Source: Microbulbifer sp. GL-2 (GTDB lineage: Bacteria; Pseudomonadota; Gammaproteobacteria; Pseudomonadales; Cellvibrionaceae). From it: DNA of 64,000 bases. The translations under genes were made by a program, and so were the position numbers. Shown piece after piece: positions 56,624-64,000 of this stretch (positions within the stretch are counted from its first letter, which is position 1; each line of letters begins with the position of its first letter). The stretch spans positions 3,778,001 to 3,842,000 of the forward strand of contig NZ_AP019807.1 of the NCBI RefSeq assembly GCF_007183175.1, written 5' to 3'. The notes beneath the pieces were generated by a model, which had not been told where the DNA came from, made no database searches, and was given only the letters and a program-made list of their open reading frames with translations.

Positions 56624-59221
56624 ATGAATACTGATTACCGCAAATCTCTGCCCGGTACAGACCTCGATTATTTCGATACCAGTGCTGCCATTGACGCGAT
56701 CCAGCCCGGTGCCTATGCCAAACTGCCGTATACCTCACGTATTCTGGCGGAAAACCTGGTGCGCCGCTGTGAGCCGGAAAAACTGACCGACTCCCTCAAG
56801 CAGATTATTGAACGCAAGCGCGAGCTGGACTTCCCATGGTTTCCAGCCCGAGTTGTGTGCCATGATATTCTCGGCCAAACCGCGTTAGTGGATCTGGCAG
56901 GTCTGCGTGATGCGATTGCCGATAAGGGCGGTGATCCAGCCAAGGTAAATCCAGTCGTTCCCACCCAGCTGATCGTGGACCACTCCCTCGCGGTGGAACA
57001 CCCCGGTTTTGAGAAAGATGCTTTCGAGAAAAACCGTGCGGTGGAAGAGCATCGTAATGAAGACCGCTTCCACTTTATCAACTGGACCAAAACTGCGTTT
57101 GAAAATGTGGATGTGATTCCCCCCGGCAACGGCATCATGCACCAGATCAATCTGGAGAAGATGTCTCCGGTGGTGCAGGTGCGTGAAGGTGTGGCATTCC
57201 CGGATACTTGTGTCGGTACCGACAGCCATACGCCCATGGTGGATGCCCTGGGTGTTATTTCCGTAGGCGTAGGTGGTCTCGAAGCCGAGAGTGTAATGCT
57301 TGGTCGCGCCTCATATATGCGCCTTCCAGATATCGTCGGTGTGGAGTTGACCGGAAAATTGCAGCCCGGTATTACCGGTACCGACCTGGTATTGGCCCTG
57401 ACGGAATTCCTGCGCCGCGAGCGCGTGGTGGGCGCCTACCTGGAATTTTACGGTGAAGGCGCCTCGAACCTGACCCTTGGCGACCGCGCGACTATTTCCA
57501 ATATGACTCCGGAATATGGCGCAACGGCGGCCATGTTCTCTATCGATGAGCAGACCATCGATTACCTGAAGCTCACCGGTCGAGATGATGAGCAGGTAGC
57601 CCTGGTAGAGCAATTTGCCAAAGAAACCGGCCTCTGGTCGGATACCTTGAAAGACGCCGAATATGAACGCGTGCTGAAATTTGATCTAACTGGTGTTGGC
57701 CGCAACCTGGCGGGACCGTCTAACCCCCACGCATTACTACCAGCCTCTGAATTGGCAAATCGTGGTATCGCAAAGGCCTGGGAAGAGAAAGCGGGTGAGA
57801 TGCCCGATGGCGCTGTGATCATTGCGGCCATTACCAGCTGTACTAATACCAGCAACCCGCGCAACATGATTGCCGCAGGCCTGATTGCCCGCAATGCCAA
57901 CAAGTTAGGCCTAACCCGCAAGCCCTGGGTGAAATCCTCCCTGGCTCCCGGTTCCAAAACCGTAAAAATGTACTTGGAAGAAGCTGAGCTGCTGCCAGAC
58001 CTGGAGCAAATGGGTTTTGGTGTTGTGGCTTTTGCCTGTACCACTTGTAATGGTATGAGTGGTGCCCTGGATCCAAAAATCCAGCAGGAAGTGATCGACC
58101 GTGATTTGTATTCTACGGCGGTGCTTTCTGGTAACCGCAACTTCGATGGCCGTATTCACCCCTATGCCAAGCAGGCGTTCCTGGCTTCACCACCACTGGT
58201 TGTCGCTTACGCAATTGCAGGCACTATCCGTTTTGATATCGAAAAGGATGCGCTGGGATACGATGCTGATGGCAAGCCGATAACCTTAAAAGATATTTGG
58301 CCGAGCGATGAAGAGATCGATTCAATTGTTCGCCAGAGCGTGAAACCGCAACAATTCCGCGATGTTTATATCCCCATGTTTGAAGAGCGGGATGCAGCGG
58401 AAGAGCAGGGCAACGCCCTGTACGATTGGCGGTCAATGAGCACCTATATCCGCCGCCCACCTTATTGGGAAGGCGCACTGGCTGGTGAGAGAGCCTTGAA
58501 AGGAATGCGCCCGCTGGCGGTTCTGGGTGATAACATCACTACTGACCACCTGTCACCTTCAAACGCAATTCTGGCAAGCAGTGCAGCCGGTGAATACCTG
58601 GCGAAAATGGGCCTGCCGGAAGAGGACTTCAACTCCTACGCAACCCACCGCGGCGACCACCTCACCGCGCAAAGGGCAACCTTTGCCAACCCGAAACTGC
58701 TCAACGAAATGGTGCGCGATGACAACGGCGAGATTCGCCAAGGTTCTCTGGCCCGGATCGAGCCGGAGGGGCAGGTTGCTCGTATGTGGGAAGCCATCGA
58801 AACCTACATGGATCGTAAGCAACCGCTGATTATTGTGGCCGGTGCAGATTACGGTCAGGGTTCATCCCGGGACTGGGCCGCTAAAGGCGTGCGCCTGGCT
58901 GGAGTGGAAGTGATTGTTGCCGAGGGTTTTGAGCGTATCCACCGTACCAACCTGATTGGTATGGGGGTGTTGCCGCTGGAATTTAAACCGGGTACTACCC
59001 GGGAAACCCTGGGCATTGACGGTACCGAGACTTTCGATGTGATCGGTGAGCGCACACCGCATGCCACCTTGACCCTGCTTATTCATCGCGCCAATGGTGA
59101 AACAGTGAAGGCACCGGTAACCTGCCGTTTGGATACCGCTGAAGAGGTTTCTATTTACGAAGCGGGCGGTGTACTACAGCGTTTTGCCAAAGACTTTCTT
59201 GAGGCAGAGGCGACGACCTGA
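56624..59221 (+). CDS. acnD: Fe/S-dependent 2-methylcitrate dehydratase AcnD
   Basis: 865 residues from the ATG at 56624; a TTG at 56609 is less likely. It has the aconitase fold with three [4Fe-4S] ligands, one in ITSCTNTSNP and two in ACTTCNGMSGALDP. The swivel domain follows, with DNITTDHLSPSNAI and ADYGQGSSRDWAAKG. In the AcnD/PrpF variant of the methylcitrate cycle AcnD dehydrates 2-methylcitrate and needs PrpF. Direct adjacency of prpC and prpF identifies it as AcnD, not AcnA. No separate prpD is present. Confidence 0.95.
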   Translation: MNTDYRKSLPGTDLDYFDTSAAIDAIQPGAYAKLPYTSRILAENLVRRCEPEKLTDSLKQIIERKRELDFPWFPARVVCHDILGQTALVDLAGLRDAIADKGGDPAKVNPVVPTQLIVDHSLAVEHPGFEKDAFEKNRAVEEHRNEDRFHFINWTKTAFENVDVIPPGNGIMHQINLEKMSPVVQVREGVAFPDTCVGTDSHTPMVDALGVISVGVGGLEAESVMLGRASYMRLPDIVGVELTGKLQPGITGTDLVLALTEFLRRERVVGAYLEFYGEGASNLTLGDRATISNMTPEYGATAAMFSIDEQTIDYLKLTGRDDEQVALVEQFAKETGLWSDTLKDAEYERVLKFDLTGVGRNLAGPSNPHALLPASELANRGIAKAWEEKAGEMPDGAVIIAAITSCTNTSNPRNMIAAGLIARNANKLGLTRKPWVKSSLAPGSKTVKMYLEEAELLPDLEQMGFGVVAFACTTCNGMSGALDPKIQQEVIDRDLYSTAVLSGNRNFDGRIHPYAKQAFLASPPLVVAYAIAGTIRFDIEKDALGYDADGKPITLKDIWPSDEEIDSIVRQSVKPQQFRDVYIPMFEERDAAEEQGNALYDWRSMSTYIRRPPYWEGALAGERALKGMRPLAVLGDNITTDHLSPSNAILASSAAGEYLAKMGLPEEDFNSYATHRGDHLTAQRATFANPKLLNEMVRDDNGEIRQGSLARIEPEGQVARMWEAIETYMDRKQPLIIVAGADYGQGSSRDWAAKGVRLAGVEVIVAEGFERIHRTNLIGMGVLPLEFKPGTTRETLGIDGTETFDVIGERTPHATLTLLIHRANGETVKAPVTCRLDTAEEVSIYEAGGVLQRFAKDFLEAEATT

Positions 59222-59224
59222 GTT

Positions 59225-60403
59225 ATGAAATTTGCTCCCCAAGTAAAAATCCCCGCGACTTATATGCGCGGGGGGACCAGCAAGGGTGTTTTCTTTCGCC
59301 TGCAAGACCTGCCAGAGGTTGCCCAGGTACAGGGAGAGGCTCGAGACAATTTGCTGCTGCGTGTAATTGGCAGCCCGGACCCTTACGGTAAACATACCGA
59401 TGGTATGGGTGGTGCTACTTCCAGTACCAGCAAGACAGTGATTTTGTCTCCTAGCGATAAAGTCGATCACGATGTCAATTACCTGTTCGGGCAGGTCTCG
59501 ATCGATAAACCTTTTGTGGATTGGAGTGGTAACTGCGGCAATCTCACCGCAGCAGTGGGTGCCTTTGCTATTAACAGCGGCTTTGTGGAGTCCTCCCGGG
59601 TTCCACAAAATGGCATTTGCACCGTGCGAATCTGGCAGGCCAATATTGGCAAGACCATAGTTGCCCATGTACCGATCACAAATGGTGAAGTGCAGGAAAC
59701 CGGCGACTTTGAGTTGGATGGTGTTACTTTCCCGGCAGCGGAAGTGGAAATCGAGTTTATGGACCCCGCAGATGGCGAGGGCGCCATGTTTCCCACAGGA
59801 AACCTGATAGATGATCTTGAGGTACCCGGTATCGGTGTACTTAAGGCCACCATGATAAACGCCGGAATCCCCACAATTTTCGTCAATGCGGAAGATATCG
59901 GTTATACCGGTACCGAACTGCAGGGTGCGATTAATGGCGACAGTAAAGCGCTCGCTATGTTCGAGACTATCCGAGCCCATGGCGCGGTGAGGATGGGGTT
60001 GATTTCCTCTATCGAGGAAGCTGTAGCCCGCCAACACACTCCGAAAGTCGCTTTTGTTTCCAAGCCGAAGGAGTATGTCGCTTCCAGCGGCAAGAAGGTG
60101 ATAGCAGCTGATATTGACTTGCTCGTGCGAGCCCTCTCGATGGGTAAGCTGCACCATGCCATGATGGGTACCGCCGCCGTGGCTATTGGCACTGCTGCTG
60201 CAATCCCTGGCACTTTGGTGAATCTCGCTGCCGGCGGTGGCGAGCGTAATTCCGTCTGCTTCGGTCACCCTTCTGGCACATTGCGAGTAGGTGCGCAGGC
60301 AAGAGAAGTGGATGGGCAGTGGACCGCCACCAAAGCCATTATGAGCCGCAGTGCGCGAATCCTGATGGAAGGGTGGGTACGGGTGCCGGCTGGTTGTTTT
60401 TAA
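59225..60403 (+). CDS. prpF: 2-methylaconitate isomerase PrpF
   Basis: 392 residues, diaminopimelate-epimerase-like fold. It isomerises the 2-methylaconitate produced by AcnD so that ordinary aconitase can finish the step. Landmarks are PATYMRGGTSKGVFF, then DPYGKHTDGMGGATSSTSKT and DWSGNCGNLTAAVGAFA. The Cys of SGNCGN belongs to the family's catalytic region. It starts 3 bp after acnD and completes the operon. Confidence 0.95.
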   Translation: MKFAPQVKIPATYMRGGTSKGVFFRLQDLPEVAQVQGEARDNLLLRVIGSPDPYGKHTDGMGGATSSTSKTVILSPSDKVDHDVNYLFGQVSIDKPFVDWSGNCGNLTAAVGAFAINSGFVESSRVPQNGICTVRIWQANIGKTIVAHVPITNGEVQETGDFELDGVTFPAAEVEIEFMDPADGEGAMFPTGNLIDDLEVPGIGVLKATMINAGIPTIFVNAEDIGYTGTELQGAINGDSKALAMFETIRAHGAVRMGLISSIEEAVARQHTPKVAFVSKPKEYVASSGKKVIAADIDLLVRALSMGKLHHAMMGTAAVAIGTAAAIPGTLVNLAAGGGERNSVCFGHPSGTLRVGAQAREVDGQWTATKAIMSRSARILMEGWVRVPAGCF

Positions 60404-60483
60404 ATATATGATTTTCCTCTTTACCGGGGTCTCCTTTTGAGGCTCCCGTATATCTCTATGTTTGTTTTTGAGTTGTTGGATAA

Positions 60484-61296
60484 GTGTTAAAACTGGTTGG
60501 TGTTGGTTTAATTTCTATATTTTTATGTCTATTATTAGCTTGTTCTCTCTCGGCTAGAAAAAGTCTCAGCCCGAAGGCGTTTCCTATTGGCGCAAATTAT
60601 GAAAAATATCGGCACTTATGGGATAAGCCCGCGAAACCTCTTAAGCCTATTACTATTATTGAGGCTTTGGATAACCTGCCTGTCTATATAAAACATCCTG
60701 CGGAAAGCAACTCCCCTGATACTTATGTTGGTGTCCTTTGGGGAGCACATCCGATGGGGCAGTATCTTTATTACCTTGCTGGAGATATGTCGAAAACGAG
60801 TGACGGGCACTTAAATCTCAATGATAAAGAATTTACAACGCTTTCTCTAGCCGAGACTTCATTTGAAGATGATGTCATTAGGGTATACTTACATGATGGC
60901 ATGGAGGCCCAAAAGCGTGCTGATGAAAACCCTATTACTGAGAGCAAGTTGCAAAATGGTAATTGGCATAAAATAGAAGATTTATTTAATAGCTATAAAG
61001 ATAATGGTTATTTTAGAGCTGGCGATGCTTCTCTTAATGGTATCTTCTCGGATGATATTCCTGGTTTTTCAAGGCTCGAATTCTTTCGTTCCAATAGAGG
61101 TTATAAAATTGATCTAATTTATAACTATCTTCGAGAGCCAAAAAAACCTAGTGAATTTCGTCGGCTTTTGACCGTAAGAGTTGAACACTCTAGTAAAGAA
61201 CCAAATTTCCGAGCTTTGGTCGCCCATTTTGAAACGGTTGTGCATGAATATGGAAATATGCCGTATATTCCTGTGTCAGGAAGCGTCCGAATGTAA
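60484..61296 (+). CDS. A+T-rich hypothetical lipoprotein
   Basis: 270 residues, starting at a GTG at 60484. It has a lipoprotein signal (core VGVGLISIFLCLLLACS, lipobox LLAC near residue 20). The mature part is hydrophilic, with segments such as YVGVLWGAHPMGQYLYYLAGDM and SRLEFFRSNRGYKIDLIYNY. No family is recognised. Base composition is clearly richer in A+T than the adjacent prp operon, so it may have been acquired by transfer. It has no obvious operon partner. Confidence 0.65.
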   Translation: MLKLVGVGLISIFLCLLLACSLSARKSLSPKAFPIGANYEKYRHLWDKPAKPLKPITIIEALDNLPVYIKHPAESNSPDTYVGVLWGAHPMGQYLYYLAGDMSKTSDGHLNLNDKEFTTLSLAETSFEDDVIRVYLHDGMEAQKRADENPITESKLQNGNWHKIEDLFNSYKDNGYFRAGDASLNGIFSDDIPGFSRLEFFRSNRGYKIDLIYNYLREPKKPSEFRRLLTVRVEHSSKEPNFRALVAHFETVVHEYGNMPYIPVSGSVRM

Positions 61297-61869
61297 CTGC
61301 CAGGCACCGTAATATATGTAAGTTACGATTTGAAACCCTATGCTAGGAATAATTACTCCTGGTGTTTGCAATAGCAATATGTCAGCTATGTTTGAGGTCT
61401 TTCAATATACGTTAACAGTAAATGGTGCCTATTTATCTTTGCAAGACAGATTTTAACTTAGCAGCCATGTCTAGGTCTCACTAAATATAGGCTTTATTGC
61501 TCAGGGCACGTATATTTAAGGCCTTCTTTTGATGTATGAACTGAGTGAGTAAGAAAGCCTGATTGAAAATAAGTTCACAGTATTCGTAGAATCAGGAATC
61601 TGGTGAATAAACCCTAAGGTATTGTTACCTTCTTAATTTATAGGTCTTAGCTGCTGACAACTAATTGTGAATTAGTCCTCTTTATCCTAATCGCGATCCG
61701 CCCCATCGTATCTCTGTTTCACAGAACTCTCCTTTTTGAGATTTTAACCTAGCCGACGTACAGCCGACGTACAGCCGACGTACAGCCGACGTACAGCCGA
61801 CGGCCCGTAGGTAAGCCACGCATAACAATCAAATCGGCTTTCCTGTTGCAGCAGATTGGAGAAACATCA
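61297..61869. other. Intergenic region upstream of the TonB-dependent receptor
   Basis: 573 bases without a gene. They include the 11-bp tandem repeat at 61751-61802 and a good ribosome-binding site (GGAGA, 61857-61861) for the receptor. Confidence 0.6.
61751..61802. repeat. 11-bp tandem repeat, AGCCGACGTAC x 4.7
   Basis: Four exact copies (61751-61794) followed by AGCCGACG. The repeat lies 68-119 bp before the receptor ATG, in the expected promoter or leader region, and is locally G+C-rich in an A+T-rich spacer. Changes in copy number would alter promoter spacing by about one helical turn. Confidence 0.95.
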
Positions 61870-64000
61870 ATGACAACTAAAAAACCACTTATCCTTGCGA
61901 TTGCAATGGCCAATATAGCGGTAGCCTCAGCCTGGGCACAGGAAGCTAGTAATCAAGAAGATGACTGGGCGTTGGAAGAAGTCACTGTTACTGCGACGAA
62001 GCGCGAAACCAAGCTGATGGAAACTCCAGTAGCCATTTCCGCTTTCACTCAGGAAGAGTTAGATCGTCAGGGTATTAAGAATGTAAAAGATCTGGGCAGT
62101 ACAATTCCCAATGTGGATATAGGCTATGATGCTTCTCAGTCTTCACCAGTGATTTCTATGCGTGGTGTTCGCTCTACCAATACTACTGAGTTTGGTGACC
62201 CAGCTGTTGGTTTGCACTTTGATGGTATTTACTCATCACGCCCTCAGTCTGCTATGGCAATGATGTTTGACTCTGAAAGGGTTGAAGCCATGCGTGGGCC
62301 GCAGGGCACCCTTTATGGGCGTAACTCTACCGTTGGTGCCATTAATGTTATTTCAAAAAGACCGGTAATTAATGAGTTCGAAGGTTCAGTCGGAGTTGAG
62401 CTCGGTCGCTGGAATCAAGAGCTGGTAAAAGGTGTTGTCAATATTCCAGTTTCAGACACCGTTGCTCTTCGTGTGTCCTTTATAGATGAGACACGGGACT
62501 CCTACCTTACCGGGTTTTATGACGTGAACCAGTGGGACAATCGCTATATTGATGCTGACTCTGTAGGTGCGAGCGTTTTACCTGATGATGCTTCAAGAAC
62601 TTTTATTCAAGCGAATAACGCTGAAGGAGCCGCGGACTATCAGCTGGTTAGGGCTGATGCTGAAGATTTTTATGGGAATGTTGATCAGCAGGCGGTACGT
62701 ATAGGTGCGCTATGGGAGCCGACAGATGATATTTCTTGGTATGCCGTAGCGGAACACTATCAGGATAGCAGCGCGGGCGGCATCAATACTATTGACTGTG
62801 AAAAGGCTGAGCAGCGCGAGGATGGAACAACTTGTGAAACCTACTACGGCTCTGGTGCTGATGAGTACAGCGTAGCTGTGAATGTACCAGGTGAACTTGA
62901 TCTCACCATGACTTCATTCCGTTCTAGCTTCCGCTGGGATTTCAGCGATACCATGGCCTTTGTGTATAACACCGGGTATGCAGTTCAGGAACGAAGTAAT
63001 CTGATTGATATTGATGCTGGTCGCAATACCTGGGATATGAGTATGAGCATTACAGACTCAGAAAATGTTTCCTACTCCCATGAGATGCAGTTGCAATCTA
63101 CAGGTGATGGTCTCCTACAGTGGATTACAGGTTTGTTTTATTTCCATGAGACCACTGATCTGAATGGTTACTTCCTGGCCTCATTAGATAATGCCGTATT
63201 TTGGCGACAGCCAGACAGAACTATAGAGGCCAGCGCGGTATTTGCTCAGGCTACCTATGACCTTACCGATACCCTGCACCTGACTCTTGGTGGTCGCTAT
63301 ACGGAAGATAAGAAGAGTGATGAAGGTGGTAATAACCTGAGCTGTACTCGTGACTGGTCCACTGGATCAGATGAAGAGTATGGTTGCTTCCCTGCCTATT
63401 TACAGGACACCTTTAATAGCTTTTCTACTAGTCACTTTACTGACAGTTCAATTTATACAGTCGATACTTACAATGATGTCATCAAGAGCTGGGATTCATC
63501 CGACTTTCGAATTGGTCTCGATTATGACCTGACAGATGACGTCATGCTGTATGCATATGTTGCAAGTGGATTTAAATCCGGAGGTTTGGGTGATGTTGTA
63601 ATCCAATATCAGCAAGACCCGGATACGGCTGAGTACATCTACGATGATGAAGGAAATCGGGTTGTTCAACAGGTAATTGACACTAGCTATGATGAGGAGA
63701 AAGTCATTACTTGGGAGCTAGGAGCAAAAGGCACCTTCTTGGATGGACGCCTAAATCTGGCTAGTACCTTCTTTTTCTCCGACTATAAGGATATGCAGCT
63801 AGCTGCACCTGATACCGCGTACTCATACTATGCGGTAGAGCGAGAAGGTGAGAATGCCGGTGAAATTACGACCGAGCCTGTTGTTATTTACCTTACCAAG
63901 AATGCTGCTAGCGCAGAAATTATGGGGTTAGAGTTAGAGTTTGACTGGGCTCCCTATCCGAATGGCCGAATCAGTGGTTTTGCTACCTGGATACAAACAG
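61870..64000 (+). CDS. TonB-dependent receptor, 3' truncated by window end
   Basis: An open frame from the ATG at 61870 reaches the right edge with no stop, giving 710 visible residues. The signal peptide is MTTKKPLILAIAMANIAVAS, with cleavage after AWA. A TonB-box region (LEEVTVTATKRE, about residues 37-48) leads into the plug domain: LMETPVAISAFTQEELDRQG, GVRSTNTTEF and MRGPQGTLYGRNSTVGAINV. The rest is beta-barrel with alternating aromatic strands and acidic loops. The length and style resemble the large receptors of marine bacteria for sugars, siderophores or other nutrients; the ligand is not evident. It may be controlled through the tandem-repeat region. Confidence 0.93.
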   Translation, partial: MTTKKPLILAIAMANIAVASAWAQEASNQEDDWALEEVTVTATKRETKLMETPVAISAFTQEELDRQGIKNVKDLGSTIPNVDIGYDASQSSPVISMRGVRSTNTTEFGDPAVGLHFDGIYSSRPQSAMAMMFDSERVEAMRGPQGTLYGRNSTVGAINVISKRPVINEFEGSVGVELGRWNQELVKGVVNIPVSDTVALRVSFIDETRDSYLTGFYDVNQWDNRYIDADSVGASVLPDDASRTFIQANNAEGAADYQLVRADAEDFYGNVDQQAVRIGALWEPTDDISWYAVAEHYQDSSAGGINTIDCEKAEQREDGTTCETYYGSGADEYSVAVNVPGELDLTMTSFRSSFRWDFSDTMAFVYNTGYAVQERSNLIDIDAGRNTWDMSMSITDSENVSYSHEMQLQSTGDGLLQWITGLFYFHETTDLNGYFLASLDNAVFWRQPDRTIEASAVFAQATYDLTDTLHLTLGGRYTEDKKSDEGGNNLSCTRDWSTGSDEEYGCFPAYLQDTFNSFSTSHFTDSSIYTVDTYNDVIKSWDSSDFRIGLDYDLTDDVMLYAYVASGFKSGGLGDVVIQYQQDPDTAEYIYDDEGNRVVQQVIDTSYDEEKVITWELGAKGTFLDGRLNLASTFFFSDYKDMQLAAPDTAYSYYAVEREGENAGEITTEPVVIYLTKNAASAEIMGLELEFDWAPYPNGRISGFATWIQT

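Noticed and set aside
59174..60268. A 364-residue minus-strand frame
   Set aside because: It is antisense to prpF and has no recognisable domain.

Overview
The window looks like chromosome of a marine, Microbulbifer/Cellvibrionales-type gammaproteobacterium. This is inferred from the Gram-negative envelope genes (LolCDE, RND efflux, TonB-dependent receptor), the AcnD/PrpF form of the methylcitrate cycle, the cmo5U tRNA pathway and the similarity style of the housekeeping proteins. No rRNA, tRNA, CRISPR array, insertion sequence or phage gene was recognised. Most genes are moderately G+C-rich housekeeping genes. Three stretches are visibly more A+T-rich and look like accessory DNA: 1-1.7 kb, about 33-40.4 kb and 60.4-61.8 kb.

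Layout. 0-5 kb: the 3' part of an M19 dipeptidase-like gene, a secreted hypothetical protein, an Rrf2 regulator divergent from a thioredoxin-reductase-like flavoprotein, and serine dehydratase. 5-12.3 kb: cmoB and cmoA, a PreP-like M16 protease, a DUF599 membrane protein, a MazG-like pyrophosphohydrolase and cmoM. All three enzymes that carry uridine-34 of tRNA to its mcmo5U form therefore lie within 7 kb. 12-18.4 kb: a J-domain protein, msrA, sseA, a TAP-type alpha/beta hydrolase lipoprotein, a TRIC/UPF0126 channel and glutaryl-CoA dehydrogenase. 18.6-24.5 kb: a tripartite RND efflux operon whose outer-membrane gene carries a one-base frameshift. 24.5-33 kb: a CPA2 antiporter, an Lrp regulator, phenylalanine hydroxylase divergent from a TyrR-type regulator with a perfect TyrR box, an Mpo1-like protein, a CaiB/BaiF CoA-transferase, a VOC protein and tryptophanase. 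The theme here is aromatic amino acid catabolism.

33-40.4 kb is the most unusual part. It starts with an RND-permease fossil and an 8-bp tandem repeat. Then comes a compact operon of a BlaI-type repressor (perfect 24-bp palindromic operator), a BlaR1-like M56 protease whose extracytoplasmic beta-lactam sensor is replaced by an intact M23 (LytM) peptidoglycan endopeptidase domain, and a MepM-like M23 endopeptidase, followed by an esterase. No beta-lactamase is present. I infer a repressor/protease circuit that senses or edits the cell wall; this is the best candidate for an undescribed system.

40.4-64 kb: a Tat-exported GMC oxidoreductase, asnS, a frameshifted L,D-transpeptidase beside a sterol-desaturase fossil, a tandem pair of membrane alpha/beta hydrolases duplicated together with their leader, the Lol lipoprotein-release operon, a DUF2062 protein, and a complete methylcitrate-cycle operon (GntR regulator, prpB, prpC, acnD, prpF) behind two operator-like palindromes. 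The window ends with an A+T-rich lipoprotein gene and the 5' part of a TonB-dependent receptor gene preceded by 11-bp tandem repeats.
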